From contig NZ_CP102592.1 in assembly GCF_025666195.1 (NCBI RefSeq), positions 1,798,001 to 1,862,000 on the forward strand: a stretch of DNA of 64,000 nt. Direction: 5' to 3'. A model generated the notes under the pieces. That model was not told the DNA's origin and searched no databases. It worked only from the letters and a program-made list of their open reading frames with translations. The DNA is from Xanthomonas sp. CFBP 8443 (GTDB lineage: Bacteria > Pseudomonadota > Gammaproteobacteria > Xanthomonadales > Xanthomonadaceae). Positions 29,802 through 39,932 of the stretch are shown one piece after another. The translations under genes were made by a program, and so were the position numbers. Within the stretch, counting starts at the first letter, position 1. Each line of letters opens with the position of its first letter.

Positions 29802-31291
29802 TGTCGCAAGAGATCCTGGTCAACGTCACACCACGCGAGACCCGGGTGGCCGTCATCGAGAACGGCATGCTGCAGGAACTGCACATCGAACGCGGTTGGC
29901 GCCGCGGGGTGGTGGGCAACATCTACAAGGGCCGGGTGCAGCGGGTGATGCCGGGCATGCAGGCCGCGTTCGTCGAGGTCGGGCTGGAGCGCGCGGCGTT
30001 CCTGCACGCCAACGACGTGGTGCGGCCGGCGCCGGTGGCCCACGGCGACACCGACGAGGCGCCGCCGTTGCCGGTGGCGTCTGGCGCGCCGATCGTGGAG
30101 CTGCTGCGCGACGGCCAGGACATCGTGGTGCAGGTGGTCAAGGACCCGATCGGCAGCAAGGGTGCGCGGCTGACCACGCAGATCAGCATCCCTTCGCGCT
30201 ACCTGGTGCTGTTGCCGCAGTCGCGGGTGATCGGGGTGTCGGCGCGGATCGAGGACGAGGCCGAGCGGCTGCGCCTGAAGACCCTGGTCGCCGACCTGGC
30301 CGCCAGCCATGGCGGCTTCGGCTACATCATCCGCACCAACGCCGAGGGCCAGCCGGCCGAAGCGCTGGCCGAGGACATCGCCTACCTGTCGCGGGTCTGG
30401 AACGTGGTTGAACGGCGCGGCCGCGAAGGCGCGCCGGCCAGCATCATCTACGAGGACCTGAGCCTGCCGCTGCGCGCGGTGCGCGACCTGATCCGCAAGG
30501 ACGTGGAGAAGGTCAAGGTCGATTCGCACGAGACCTTCGAGCGCCTGCAGGCGTTCGTCGCCAAGTACATGCCGGTGCTGGCCGAGCGCCTGGAGCTGTA
30601 CACCGGCGACCGCCCGATCTTCGACCTGTACGGCGTGGAGGACGAGATCGCGCGCGCGCTGGACAAGCAGGTGCCGCTGAAGTCCGGCGGCTACCTGGTC
30701 ATCGACCAGACCGAGGCGATGACCACCATCGACGTCAACACCGGCTCGTTCCTGGGCCAGCGCAACCTCGAGGAAACGGTGTTCCGCACCAACCTGGAAG
30801 CAGCGCAGGCGGTGGCGCGGCAGCTGCGGCTGCGCAACCTGGGCGGCATCATCATCATCGACTTCATCGACATGGACGATGCCGAGCATCGCCGCCAGGT
30901 ACTGCGCACGCTGGAGAAGGCGCTGTCGCGCGACCACGCCAAGACCACGGTGTACGAGTTCTCGCCGCTGGGGCTGGTGGAGATGACCCGCAAGCGCACC
31001 GTCGAGAGCCTGGAGCGGCAGCTGTCCGAGCCGTGCCCGGAATGCAGCGGACGCGGCTCGATCAAGACCGCCGAGACCGTCACCTACGAGATCTTCCGCG
31101 AGATCACCCGCGCGGTGCGCCAGTTCGACGCGGCGCGGCTACTGGTGATCGCCTCGACCAAGGTGGTGGCGCGGATCACCGACGAGGAATCCTCGGCGGT
31201 GGCCGAGCTGGAGGAATTCCTCGGCAAGAGCATCCGTTTCCAGGCCGACGAGCAATACCTGCAGGAGCAGTTCGACGTGGTGTTGTTGTGA
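29801..31291 (+). CDS. rng: Ribonuclease G
   Basis: Endoribonuclease maturing the 5' end of 16S rRNA and degrading mRNA; 496 residues, without the long C-terminal scaffold of RNase E. An S1 domain lies at about 35-125. The catalytic aspartates are in TIDVNTGSFLG (Asp311) and IIIIDFIDMDD (Asp354), 43 apart as in RNase E. The zinc-link cysteines are CPEC at 412-415. A GGGACC repeat element begins 5 bp after its stop. Confidence 0.97.
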   Translation: MSQEILVNVTPRETRVAVIENGMLQELHIERGWRRGVVGNIYKGRVQRVMPGMQAAFVEVGLERAAFLHANDVVRPAPVAHGDTDEAPPLPVASGAPIVELLRDGQDIVVQVVKDPIGSKGARLTTQISIPSRYLVLLPQSRVIGVSARIEDEAERLRLKTLVADLAASHGGFGYIIRTNAEGQPAEALAEDIAYLSRVWNVVERRGREGAPASIIYEDLSLPLRAVRDLIRKDVEKVKVDSHETFERLQAFVAKYMPVLAERLELYTGDRPIFDLYGVEDEIARALDKQVPLKSGGYLVIDQTEAMTTIDVNTGSFLGQRNLEETVFRTNLEAAQAVARQLRLRNLGGIIIIDFIDMDDAEHRRQVLRTLEKALSRDHAKTTVYEFSPLGLVEMTRKRTVESLERQLSEPCPECSGRGSIKTAETVTYEIFREITRAVRQFDAARLLVIASTKVVARITDEESSAVAELEEFLGKSIRFQADEQYLQEQFDVVLL

Positions 31292-31295
31292 GGCA

Positions 31296-31432
31296 GGGAC
31301 CGGGGACCGGGGACCGGGGACCGGGGGGCGCAACTGCTGCTTCAAGTTTCCTAGGCATCGTGTGCTCTTGGTTTACGCCACCACCATGGCCGCTGCTTTC
31401 CCCGGGTCCCCGGTCCCCGGTCCCCGGTCCCG
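31296..31432. repeat. GGGACC-type inverted repeat element (copy 2)
   Basis: Left arm GGGACCGGGG units (31296-31328), right arm the inverted complement (31400-31432), spacer about 70 bp. It fills almost the whole gap between the rng stop and the yhdP ATG (31438). Confidence 0.88.
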
Positions 31433-31437
31433 TCTGA

Positions 31438-34400
31438 ATGCCCACCCCCCTGCGCCGCCGCCTGCGCCTGGCCCGCCGTTTCGCGTTCTACGCGGTGGCG
31501 ATCGGGTTGGTGTGCGTGGCGTTGCTGGTGGGGGCGCTGAGCCAGGCGTTGCCGTTCGTGGAGCGGCACCCGCAGCGGATCCAGGCCTGGCTCAGCGAGC
31601 GTGCCGGGCGGCCGATCCAGTTCGACCGGGTCGAGACCGCCTGGACCCGGCGCGGGCCGCTGCTGCGCCTGGACGGCCTGCGCATCGGCGCCGGCGACGG
31701 GGTGCGCATCGGCCAGGCCGAGGTGCTGGTGTCGATGTACGCCGGCCTGCTGCCGGGCCGTTCCTTCACCGAACTGCGCCTGCGCGGGCTGGCGCTTACC
31801 CTGCTGCGCGGCGCCGACGGCACCTGGTCGGTGCAGGGTCTGCCGACCGCGCCGGCCGGCGATCCGCTGGACGCGCTGCAGGGCCTGGGCGAATTGCAGG
31901 TCATCGACGGCCGCCTGGCGGTGCATGCGCCGGACCTGGGCCTGGATGCGCAGTTGCCGAAGATCGACCTGCGCCTGCGCGTGGACGGCGACCGCCTGCG
32001 CGTCGGCGCGCAGGGCTGGATCGACCTGAAGCAGGCGCCGCTGACCGCGGTGCTGGACATGGACCGCCGGCGCGGCACCGGCCAAGCCTACGTGGCCGCG
32101 CGCGCGGCCGAACTGGGCGGTTGGTCGGGCTTGCTGCACGCCGCCGGGGTTCGCGTCGAAGGCGGCGCCGGCGCGGTGCAGGGCTGGGCGCAGCTGCAGC
32201 GACACCGGATCGTCGGGGTCAGCGTCGAGGCCACGCTGCGCGACCTGCGCCTGAGCGGCGCGGCGCTGGCCGCCGGCGGCGCGCGGCCGCAGACCGCGTT
32301 CACCACGCTGCGCGCCACCGCGCGCTGGCGGCAGATCGACGGCGGCTGGCGGCTGGATGCGCCGCGGCTGCAGATCGGCCAGGCCGGGCTGCCGACACAG
32401 CGCCTGGATGGGTTGACCGTGGCCGGCGGGCGACGCTTCGCGCTGCTCGGCGAGCACATGGATGCGGCGCCGCTGCTGGCGGTGGCCGCGCTCAGCGACG
32501 GCCTGGCGCCCAACCTGCGCGCCTGGTTACACGCGGCGCGGCCGCGGCTGCAACTGACCCAGGTGGCGCTGACCGGCAGCGCCGGCGGGCCGCTGTATGG
32601 GCAAGGCCGCCTGACCGAGCTGGCGTTCGCGCCGGTCGGGCAGTCGCCCGGGGTGAGCGGCCTGCGCGGTCGCTTCGATGGCGACGCGCAGGGCGGGGAG
32701 CTGGTGCTGGACGCCGCCAGCCCGGTGCGCTTCGACTGGCCCAGCGGCTTCGGCGTAGTCCACGAGGTGCGGCTGGCCGGGCGCATCGTGGCCTTCCGCG
32801 ACGGCACAGATCTGCGCGTGGCGACCCCGGCGCTGCGCGTGCAGGGCAGCGATTACGGCGCCGATTTTCGCGGCGGGGTGCGGTTCCAGGCCGACGGTTC
32901 GCGGCCGTGGATCGACCTGGCCGCCGACCTGCAGGACGCGCCGGTGACGGCGGCGAAGAAGTTCTGGGTGCATTCGAAGATGAGCAAGGCGGCCACCGAC
33001 TGGCTGGACGCCGCGCTGCAGGGCGGGCGCCTGCGCGGCGGCCGTGCGCTGGTCTCCGGCGATCTGGACCAGTGGCCGTTCGTCGACCACAACGGTCGCT
33101 TCGAGGCCACCGCGCGGCTGGACGACGCCAGGATCCGCTTCCAGCGCGAATGGCCGGCGGTGGAGAAGGTGGACGCCGAGGTCGCCTTCATCGGCAACGG
33201 CTTCGAGGTGCATGGCCGCGGCGAGATGGGCGGGGTGCCGGTGGACCGGCTGTCGGCGGTGCTGCCGGACTACAAGCAAGGCCAGCTCAGCGTACTGGCC
33301 AGCAGCCGCGCCGAGACCGGTAAGCTGCTGGCGATGCTGCGGCAGAGCCCGCTGCGCCGTCGCTACGGCGAGACCCTGGACGCGCTCAGCGCGTCCGGTC
33401 CGGCCGACGTCAGCTTCGACCTGCTGCAGCCGTTGCGCCGCGACGTGGGCGGCCATCACCTGCGCGGCAAGGTCGAACTGCTCGGTGCGCACATCGCCGA
33501 CCGCCGCTGGGACGTGGCCTTCGACGACATGCGCGGCAGCGCCGACTACCGCGACACCGGCTTCGAGGCGCCGCAGCTGGCGGTGCTGCACGAGGGCCAT
33601 GCCGGCGAACTGGCGCTGCGCGCCGGCGATGGCGTGCTCGATCCGCAACAGGCGTTCGAGGCGGCGCTGAGCGCCTCGGTGGATGCGGACGAACTGCTCG
33701 ACCGGGCGCCGGAAATGGCCTGGCTCAAGCCCTACGTGCAGGGCCGCTCGCGCTGGAACATCGGCGTGGGCCTGCCCAAGACCGCCGATGGCGGGGTGCA
33801 GCCGCCGACCCGTTTGCAACTGCATTCGGACCTGGTCGGCACCCAGCTGCTGTTGCCGGCGCCGATGGACAAGGGCGTGGCGGCGCCGCTGGCGACCTCG
33901 GTCAACGTGCCGCTGCCGGTCGGCACCGGGCGCATCGAGGTGGCCTTCGGCAAGCTGATGTCGCTGGTCGCGCGCAGCCAGAACGGCAAGACCGGGGTTA
34001 AGGTGGTGATGGGCAGCGACCACGTGGTCGGCGACCCGCCCGGCGACGGCCTGACCGTGAGCGGGCGCACCGCCTCGCTGAACGCGATCGACTGGATCGG
34101 CCTGGTCAGCGGCCCGGATCCGGACGCGTCGGCCACGCCGGGCGCCGCCGAGCCGATGCCGCTGCGCCAGATCGACGTGCTCGCCGACCATCTGCTGCTG
34201 CTCGGCGGCGTGTTCGACAACACCCGCCTGCGCCTGCAGCCGCAGGCCGACACGGTGGCGGTGCAGCTGGACGGGCCGGCGCTGGCCGGCGAACTCAGCG
34301 TGCCGAGCAAGCCGGCCGGCGTGCTCGGCGGCCGCCTGGCGCGGGTGCATTGGCGCGCGGCGCCAACCGCGGCGGCGGCCTCTGCTCCGGCTGCGGCCGC

Positions 34401-35340
34401 GACTCCTGCGGCCAGCGTCACGCCAGACCCGGCGACACCCGCAGCGGCCGCGGCCGCCGTGCGGCCGCTGACCAGCACGCTCGACCCGGTCTCGATCCCG
34501 GCGCTGGCGCTGGACGTGGACGACCTGCGCTTCGGTGCGATGCAGCTCGGCGCGGCCTCGCTGCGCACCCGCAAGCTGATCGACGGCATGCGCGTGGACC
34601 AGCTGCACCTGCGCTCGGACAAGCAGAAGATCGACATCAGCGGCGACTGGCGCGGCAAGGGCGCCACCGCGCGCACCCAGCTCATCGCCAGCGTGGACAG
34701 CCAGGACCTGGGCGCGCTGATGCAGAGCCTGGATTTCGGCGGCCAGCTGCGCGGCGGCGAAGGCACGCTGGGCCTGCGCGCCGCCTGGCCGGGCGATCCG
34801 GCCGGGTTCCAGCTGGCGACCCTGCAGGGCCAGCTCGACGTGGCCGCGCGCAACGGCCAGCTGCTGGAACTGAACCCCGGCGCGGGACGCGTGCTCGGCC
34901 TGCTCAGCGTGGCGCAGCTACCGCGCCGGCTGATGTTCGATTTCCGCGACTTCTTCTCCAAGGGCTTCGCCTTCAACCGCATCGACGGCCAGGTACAGTT
35001 CGGCGACGGCGTGGCGCGCAGCGAGTCGATGCTGATCGACGGCCCCGCCGCGGAAATCAAGGTGCGTGGGCAGGCCGACCTGCGCGCGCAGCAGTTCGAC
35101 CAGACCATCGACGTCAATCCCAAGGCCGGCAACCTGCTGACCGTGGTCGGCGCGGTCGCCGGCGGCCCGGTCGGCGCGGCGGTCGGCGCCGCCGCCAACG
35201 CGGTGCTGGGCAAGCCGCTGGGCGCGATCGGCGCGCGCACCTACCGGGTCACCGGCCCGTGGAAGGATCCGAAAGTGGAAGTGATCGAGCGCGATGCCTC
35301 GCGCCCGCCGGCGCCGCCGGCCGCCTCCGGCAGTCCCTGA
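31438..35340 (+). CDS. yhdP: YhdP-type AsmA-like envelope protein
   Basis: A 1,300-residue inner-membrane-anchored periplasmic protein of the AsmA/TamB/YhdP group, thought to carry phospholipids to the outer membrane. An N-terminal membrane helix (FYAVAIGLVCVALLVGAL) follows a basic stretch. The long beta-rich groove has DUF3971-type repeats, and the C-terminal AsmA2 part ends with NAVLGKPLGAIGARTYRVTG. Residues about 972-1015 are an Ala/Pro-rich low-complexity linker (34355-34480). The order rng-yhdP-tldD is conserved. The ATG follows the repeat element by five bases. Confidence 0.92.
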   Translation: MPTPLRRRLRLARRFAFYAVAIGLVCVALLVGALSQALPFVERHPQRIQAWLSERAGRPIQFDRVETAWTRRGPLLRLDGLRIGAGDGVRIGQAEVLVSMYAGLLPGRSFTELRLRGLALTLLRGADGTWSVQGLPTAPAGDPLDALQGLGELQVIDGRLAVHAPDLGLDAQLPKIDLRLRVDGDRLRVGAQGWIDLKQAPLTAVLDMDRRRGTGQAYVAARAAELGGWSGLLHAAGVRVEGGAGAVQGWAQLQRHRIVGVSVEATLRDLRLSGAALAAGGARPQTAFTTLRATARWRQIDGGWRLDAPRLQIGQAGLPTQRLDGLTVAGGRRFALLGEHMDAAPLLAVAALSDGLAPNLRAWLHAARPRLQLTQVALTGSAGGPLYGQGRLTELAFAPVGQSPGVSGLRGRFDGDAQGGELVLDAASPVRFDWPSGFGVVHEVRLAGRIVAFRDGTDLRVATPALRVQGSDYGADFRGGVRFQADGSRPWIDLAADLQDAPVTAAKKFWVHSKMSKAATDWLDAALQGGRLRGGRALVSGDLDQWPFVDHNGRFEATARLDDARIRFQREWPAVEKVDAEVAFIGNGFEVHGRGEMGGVPVDRLSAVLPDYKQGQLSVLASSRAETGKLLAMLRQSPLRRRYGETLDALSASGPADVSFDLLQPLRRDVGGHHLRGKVELLGAHIADRRWDVAFDDMRGSADYRDTGFEAPQLAVLHEGHAGELALRAGDGVLDPQQAFEAALSASVDADELLDRAPEMAWLKPYVQGRSRWNIGVGLPKTADGGVQPPTRLQLHSDLVGTQLLLPAPMDKGVAAPLATSVNVPLPVGTGRIEVAFGKLMSLVARSQNGKTGVKVVMGSDHVVGDPPGDGLTVSGRTASLNAIDWIGLVSGPDPDASATPGAAEPMPLRQIDVLADHLLLLGGVFDNTRLRLQPQADTVAVQLDGPALAGELSVPSKPAGVLGGRLARVHWRAAPTAAAASAPAAAATPAASVTPDPATPAAAAAAVRPLTSTLDPVSIPALALDVDDLRFGAMQLGAASLRTRKLIDGMRVDQLHLRSDKQKIDISGDWRGKGATARTQLIASVDSQDLGALMQSLDFGGQLRGGEGTLGLRAAWPGDPAGFQLATLQGQLDVAARNGQLLELNPGAGRVLGLLSVAQLPRRLMFDFRDFFSKGFAFNRIDGQVQFGDGVARSESMLIDGPAAEIKVRGQADLRAQQFDQTIDVNPKAGNLLTVVGAVAGGPVGAAVGAAANAVLGKPLGAIGARTYRVTGPWKDPKVEVIERDASRPPAPPAASGSP

Positions 35341-35403
35341 ATCGGCGCGTGTCCCGCGCCGCCCGCGCTTGCGCTGAGCGCCCCCGTCCCCCATGTTGAG
35401 CCC

Positions 35404-36846
35404 ATGACCGAAAACGCCCTCAGCCTCGCCGAAACCCGTTTGTTGCTTCCCGCCGGCCTCGACGCCACCAGCCTGGAGCGCGCCTTCGGCACGCTGCTCG
35501 GCCCCGGCATCGACTTCGGCGACCTGTATTTCCAGCATTCGCGGCGCGAGAGCTGGAGCGTGGAGGACAGCATCGTCAAGGACGGCGCCCATTCCATCGA
35601 GCAGGGCGTGGGCGTGCGCGCGATCTCCGGTGAGAAGACCGGCTTCGCCTATTCCGACGACATCCACCGCGACGCGCTGCTGGCCGCGGCGCAGTCGGCG
35701 CGGGCGATTTCCCGCGACGGCGGCGCGCAGCCGGCGCAGTCGCTGCTGCGCGGCAACGGGCGCGCGCTGTACCCGGCGCTGGACCCGGTGGACGGCATGG
35801 GCAACGACCTCAAGGTCGAGATGCTGCGGCGCCTGGACCAGTTCCTGCGCGCCGCCGACCCGCGCGTGCAGCAGGTGATGGTCGGCCTGTCCGGCGGCGT
35901 GGACACGGTGCTGGTGGCGCGCAGCGACGGCGTGCTCGCCGCCGACGTGCGCCCACTGGTGCGGCTGAACGTGCAGGTGATCGTCGAGCAGAACGGGCGC
36001 CGCGAGTCCGGCTACTCCGGCGGCGGCGGCCGCTACGGCTACGAGGTGCTGTTCGCCGATGGCCGGCCCGAAGCCTTCGCCAAGGAAGCGCTGCGCCAGG
36101 CGCTGGTGAACCTGGAGGCGGTGCCGGCGCCGGCCGGGGTGATGCCGGTGGTGCTGGGTTCCGGCTGGCCCGGCGTGCTGCTGCACGAGGCGGTCGGGCA
36201 CGGCCTGGAAGGCGATTTCGCGCGCAAGGGCACCAGCGTCTATGCCGGCCGCATCGGCCAGCGCGTGGCCTCGCCGGGCGTGACCATCGTCGACGACGGC
36301 ACCCTCGCAGGCCGCCGCGGCTCGCTCAACGTCGACGACGAGGGCACGCCGAGCAACTGCACCACGCTGATCGAGGACGGTGTGCTGGTGGGCTACATGC
36401 AGGATTCGCTGAACGCGCGGCTGATGGGCGTGGCGCCGACCGGCAACGGCCGCCGCGAATCGTTCGCGCACCTGCCGATGCCGCGCATGACCAACACCTA
36501 CATGCTGGCCGGCCAGCACGATCCGCAGGAAATGATCCGCTCGGTGAAGAAGGGCCTGTACGCGGTCAATTTCGGCGGCGGCCAGGTCGACATCACCAGC
36601 GGCAAGTACGTGTTCTCGGCGACCGAGGCCTATCTGATCGAGGACGGCAAGGTCACCGCGCCGGTGAAGGGCGCCACGCTGATCGGCAACGGCCCGGAGA
36701 CGATGCAGAAGGTGCGCATGATCGGCCACGACCTGGCGCTGGACGAAGGCGTGGGCGTGTGCGGCAAGGACGGGCAGAGCGTGCCGGTCGGCGTCGGCCA
36801 GCCATCGCTGCTGATCGATGGGCTGACCGTGGGCGGAACGGCGTAG
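35404..36846 (+). CDS. tldD: Metalloprotease TldD
   Basis: Subunit of the TldD/TldE(PmbA) zinc protease that processes microcin precursors and CcdA; 480 residues. The active-site HExxxH is HEAVGH at 261-266 within [40 protein letters not shown] and [21 protein letters not shown] are also family blocks. The partner pmbA lies 840 bp downstream with yjgA in between on the other strand. ATG at 35404. Confidence 0.96.
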   Translation: MTENALSLAETRLLLPAGLDATSLERAFGTLLGPGIDFGDLYFQHSRRESWSVEDSIVKDGAHSIEQGVGVRAISGEKTGFAYSDDIHRDALLAAAQSARAISRDGGAQPAQSLLRGNGRALYPALDPVDGMGNDLKVEMLRRLDQFLRAADPRVQQVMVGLSGGVDTVLVARSDGVLAADVRPLVRLNVQVIVEQNGRRESGYSGGGGRYGYEVLFADGRPEAFAKEALRQALVNLEAVPAPAGVMPVVLGSGWPGVLLHEAVGHGLEGDFARKGTSVYAGRIGQRVASPGVTIVDDGTLAGRRGSLNVDDEGTPSNCTTLIEDGVLVGYMQDSLNARLMGVAPTGNGRRESFAHLPMPRMTNTYMLAGQHDPQEMIRSVKKGLYAVNFGGGQVDITSGKYVFSATEAYLIEDGKVTAPVKGATLIGNGPETMQKVRMIGHDLALDEGVGVCGKDGQSVPVGVGQPSLLIDGLTVGGTA

Positions 36847-36851
36847 GAGCC

Positions 36852-37079
36852 GGGAGTGGGGATTCGGGATTCGGGATTCGGTAAAGCCGCGCGCGGTCGC
36901 TGTGGCGATGCCGATGCGCTTGGTCGGCGTCGCCGCCCAGCGTGCCGAGGCGGTCGCGGGTGCGCGACCGTGCGCCGCCGCGGCTCAGTCGCGCGCGTCG
37001 TCCTCGGTGTCGATATCGTCGTCTTCGGCGTCCGCTTCTCCGAGTTCCGAGTCCCCGGTCCCGAGTCCCGAGTCTCCCA
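36852..37079. repeat. Diverged inverted repeat element of the GGGACC family (copy 3)
   Basis: Left arm GGGATTCGGGATTCGG units (36852-36881); right arm CCGAGTCCCGAGTC units (37041-37079), inverted relative to each other. The right arm lies inside the 3' end of yjgA. Confidence 0.65.
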
Positions 37080-37590
37080 GCACCAGTTCGCGCAACTCCC
37101 GGAACAACTCCCGATAGGCATGCGGCGGCTTGTTCTTCAGCCGCTCTTCCTTGGCGTTGCGGATCAGCTGGCGCAGGCGCTGGCGGTCGGCCTCGGGGTA
37201 TTCGGCGAGCAGCTCGGACAGCGCGCTGTCGCCGTCGGCCAGCAGCCGCGCACGCCAGTCCTCGACCCGGTGGATCGCCGCCACTTCGCGGCGCGCGCCG
37301 TCGCTGTTGGCATCCATCGCCTCGCGGATCGCGTCCAGGGTGGCGTCGTCCTCGCGGCGCATCTGCTTGGCCAGGAACGCCAGCTGCCGCTTGTGCGCGA
37401 TGTGCGAGGTGATGCGCTTGCTTTCCTCGATATGCGGGATCAGCGACTCGGGCACCGGCAGCTTGGCCAGCTGCGCCGGGGTCAGCGCCACCAGCTTCTC
37501 GCCCAGGGTCAGCACTTCCAGCGCCGCGCGGCGCTGCTGGCTGCGGCTGTCGCCGCGGAATTCACCGGTGTCTTCGTCGCGTCCGCGCAT
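36985..37590 (-). CDS. yjgA: Ribosome-associated protein YjgA (DarP)
   Basis: DarP/YjgA-family factor of large-subunit assembly, 201 residues, mostly helical. [41 protein letters not shown] and [20 protein letters not shown] are family blocks. After [13 protein letters not shown] the tail [14 protein letters not shown] is encoded by the repeat arm, followed by an acidic end ([15 protein letters not shown]). Divergent from pmbA, as in E. coli. Confidence 0.92.
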   Translation of the reverse strand: MRGRDEDTGEFRGDSRSQQRRAALEVLTLGEKLVALTPAQLAKLPVPESLIPHIEESKRITSHIAHKRQLAFLAKQMRREDDATLDAIREAMDANSDGARREVAAIHRVEDWRARLLADGDSALSELLAEYPEADRQRLRQLIRNAKEERLKNKPPHAYRELFRELRELVLGDSGLGTGDSELGEADAEDDDIDTEDDARD

Positions 37591-37687
37591 GGTCGTACTA
37601 CTCGATCAGTCTGAAACATCAAATTAGAAAGTCCGGCCATGGATGGCCGGGCTCTTGCGAAGGGACTCGCATAACAAGGATAAAGCA

Positions 37688-39052
37688 TTGAACGCGATCA
37701 CCTCCGAACTGCGCCGCGACGACAGCCTGGAACGCCTGGAGCGGCTGTCCGACACCGCCGAGCGCCTGCTGGCGCGGGCGCGCGAACTGGGCGCCAGCCA
37801 GGCCGAGGTCAGCTGCAGCGAAGACCGCGGGCTGGACGTCAACGTGCGCCTGGGCGCGGTGGAAACGGTCGAGGCCACCCGCGACCGCGGGATCGGCGTC
37901 ACCGTCTACTTCGGCCAGCGCAAGGGCAGCGCCAGCACCGCCGACCTGCACGAGTCCAGCCTCGAGGCGACCGTCGCCCAGGCTTGCGCGATCGCCCGCT
38001 ACACCGAGGACGACGTCGCCGCCGGGTTGGCCGACGCGACGCTGATGGCGCGCGAACTGCCCGAGCTGGACCGCTGGCATCCGTGGGCGCTGGAGGCCGA
38101 GGAGGCGATCGAGCTGGCCCTGGCCTGCGAGGCCGCCGGCCGCGACGCCGACCCGCGCGTGGCCAACTCCGACGGCGCCTCGGCCGGCAGCAGCGAGAGC
38201 CTGTCGGTGTACGCCAACTCGCACGGCTTCATCGGCCGCGAGCGCAGCACCCACCATTCGATCGGCTGCGCGCTGATCGCCGGCCACGGCGACGGCATGC
38301 AGCGCGACGGCTGGTACAGCAGCGCGCTGGCGCGCGAGGATCTCGAGCAGCCGGCGGCGATCGGCCGCCGCGCCGCCGAGCGCACCGTGGCACGGTTGCA
38401 GCCGCGCTCGCTGCCGACCGGCGAACTGCCGGTGCTGTTCGCGCCGGAGATGGCGCGTTCGCTGGTCGGGCACCTGCTCGGCGCGGTGTCCGGCGGTGCG
38501 CTGTACCGCCGCGCCAGCTTCCTGCTCGACAGCGTCGGCACCCGCCTGTTCCCGGACTGGTTCGCGATCGACGAACTGCCGCATCTGCGCCGCGGGCTGC
38601 GCTCGGCCGCCTTCGACGCGGAGGGCGTGGCCACCCGCGCCGCGCCGCTGGTCGCCGACGGAGTGCTGCAGCGCTACGTGCTGGGCAGCTATTCGGCGCG
38701 CAAGCTGGGCCTGCAGACCACCGCCAACGCCGGCGGCGTGCACAACCTGCAGGTCGCCGCCAACGCGGACGACCTGGCCACGATCGCGGCGGGTATCCCG
38801 CGCGGCCTGCTGGTCACCGAACTGATGGGCAACGGCGTCAACCCGGTCACCGGCGACTATTCGCGCGGCGCCGGCGGCTTCTGGATCGAGAACGGCGCCA
38901 TCGCCTACCCGGTGGACGAGGTGACCATTGCCGGCAACCTGCGCGAGATGTTCCAGCGCATCGAGGCGGTCGGCCGCGACATCGACGTGCGCTCGCACGT
39001 ACACATCGGCGCGGTGCTGGTCGGCAAGATGACGGTGGCCGGCAACTCCTGA
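37688..39052 (+). CDS. pmbA: TldE/PmbA metalloprotease subunit
   Basis: Partner of TldD, 454 residues; it lacks the HExxxH motif, as PmbA proteins do. Family blocks: QAEVSCSEDRGLDVNVRLGA, DPRVANSDGASAGSSES, GELPVLFAPEMARSLVGHLL and GNGVNPVTGDYSRGAGGFW. The TTG at 37688 is preferred because AAGGA lies seven bases before it and LNAITSELRRDDSLERLERL matches the family start; an ATG at 37643 without a ribosome site is the alternative. The 264 bp after it (39053-39316) show nothing clear. Confidence 0.93.
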   Translation: MNAITSELRRDDSLERLERLSDTAERLLARARELGASQAEVSCSEDRGLDVNVRLGAVETVEATRDRGIGVTVYFGQRKGSASTADLHESSLEATVAQACAIARYTEDDVAAGLADATLMARELPELDRWHPWALEAEEAIELALACEAAGRDADPRVANSDGASAGSSESLSVYANSHGFIGRERSTHHSIGCALIAGHGDGMQRDGWYSSALAREDLEQPAAIGRRAAERTVARLQPRSLPTGELPVLFAPEMARSLVGHLLGAVSGGALYRRASFLLDSVGTRLFPDWFAIDELPHLRRGLRSAAFDAEGVATRAAPLVADGVLQRYVLGSYSARKLGLQTTANAGGVHNLQVAANADDLATIAAGIPRGLLVTELMGNGVNPVTGDYSRGAGGFWIENGAIAYPVDEVTIAGNLREMFQRIEAVGRDIDVRSHVHIGAVLVGKMTVAGNS

Positions 39053-39316
39053 CCCCGCGCGCGGCGCCGCCATCCAGTCCGGATCGGCAACCGTGGCGCG
39101 GCGGCGGGGGGGCTGCGGGCAGAGCAGGGAGCATGGGTCGGTGCAGCGCAGAACGGTCGGTTCCGGCGGGCGCGGGCCGTCCCTGGCCATGGCGGCGCGT
39201 CCACGCCAGCGCCGATCCGCGCCGCGACGGCTTGACAGGCTTGCGCAGGCCGCCGAGAGTGGCGCGCCAGGCGCCTTGGCCTTGCCCACTCACCACCATA
39301 GGAAGGGAAAATACCG

Positions 39317-39694
39317 ATGAGCGAATTCGACAATGTGACCGCCCCGCCGCCGCCGCCGGCCGCCGCTGGCCCGCAGGAAGACCGCACGGTCGCACTGATC
39401 ACCCATCTGTCGGGCATCATCGCCGGCTTCATCGTGCCGCTGATCATCTGGCTCATCAACAAGGACAACCCGGCCAAGTCGTTCCTCAACGACCAGGCCA
39501 AGGAAGCCCTGAACTTCCAGATCACCGTCGCCATCGGCTACGTGATCTGCGTGGTGCTCAGCATCATCGTGATCGGCGGGCTGCTGATGCCGGTGGTGTG
39601 GGTGGTGAACCTGGTGTTCTGCATCCTGGCCGGGATCAAGGCCAACGAAGGCGTGGCCTACCGCTACCCGTTCGCGCTGCGCCTGATCAAGTAA
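39317..39694 (+). CDS. DUF4870 small membrane protein
   Basis: A 125-residue inner-membrane protein with three to four hydrophobic helices after a Pro-rich cytoplasmic N-terminus (TAPPPPPAAAGPQED). ALITHLSGIIAGFIVPLIIW, NDQAKEALNFQITVAIGYV and CILAGIKANEGVAYRYPFAL match DUF4870, of unknown function. GGAAGGGAAA lies eight bases before the ATG. A strong terminator follows. Confidence 0.9.
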   Translation: MSEFDNVTAPPPPPAAAGPQEDRTVALITHLSGIIAGFIVPLIIWLINKDNPAKSFLNDQAKEALNFQITVAIGYVICVVLSIIVIGGLLMPVVWVVNLVFCILAGIKANEGVAYRYPFALRLIK

Positions 39695-39711
39695 GCGCGG
39701 CACCGCTTCGC

Positions 39712-39744
39712 AAAAAAAAGCCCGGCGTTCGCCGGGCTTTTTTT
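39712..39744. terminator. Bidirectional rho-independent terminator
   Basis: A-run, GCCCGGCG stem with a very short loop, CGCCGGGC, T-run (39713-39744); ends the DUF4870 transcript 18 bp after its stop. Confidence 0.9.
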
Positions 39745-39932
39745 ATGGCGTCTGCAACTGCGCCGAGGGTTCCAGGCCGAGTCCAGGCGTGGCCGCGACG
39801 ACGGCGGCCACGAAGTCCATCACCGCACGCACCGGTAAAGGCCGTGCATGGCGTTGCGGCAGATGTGTCGCGGCAGGTCAACCTGGCCTGGCGTCGCGCG
39901 TTTGCATTGACGACACCGACCGGGAGCGCCGC

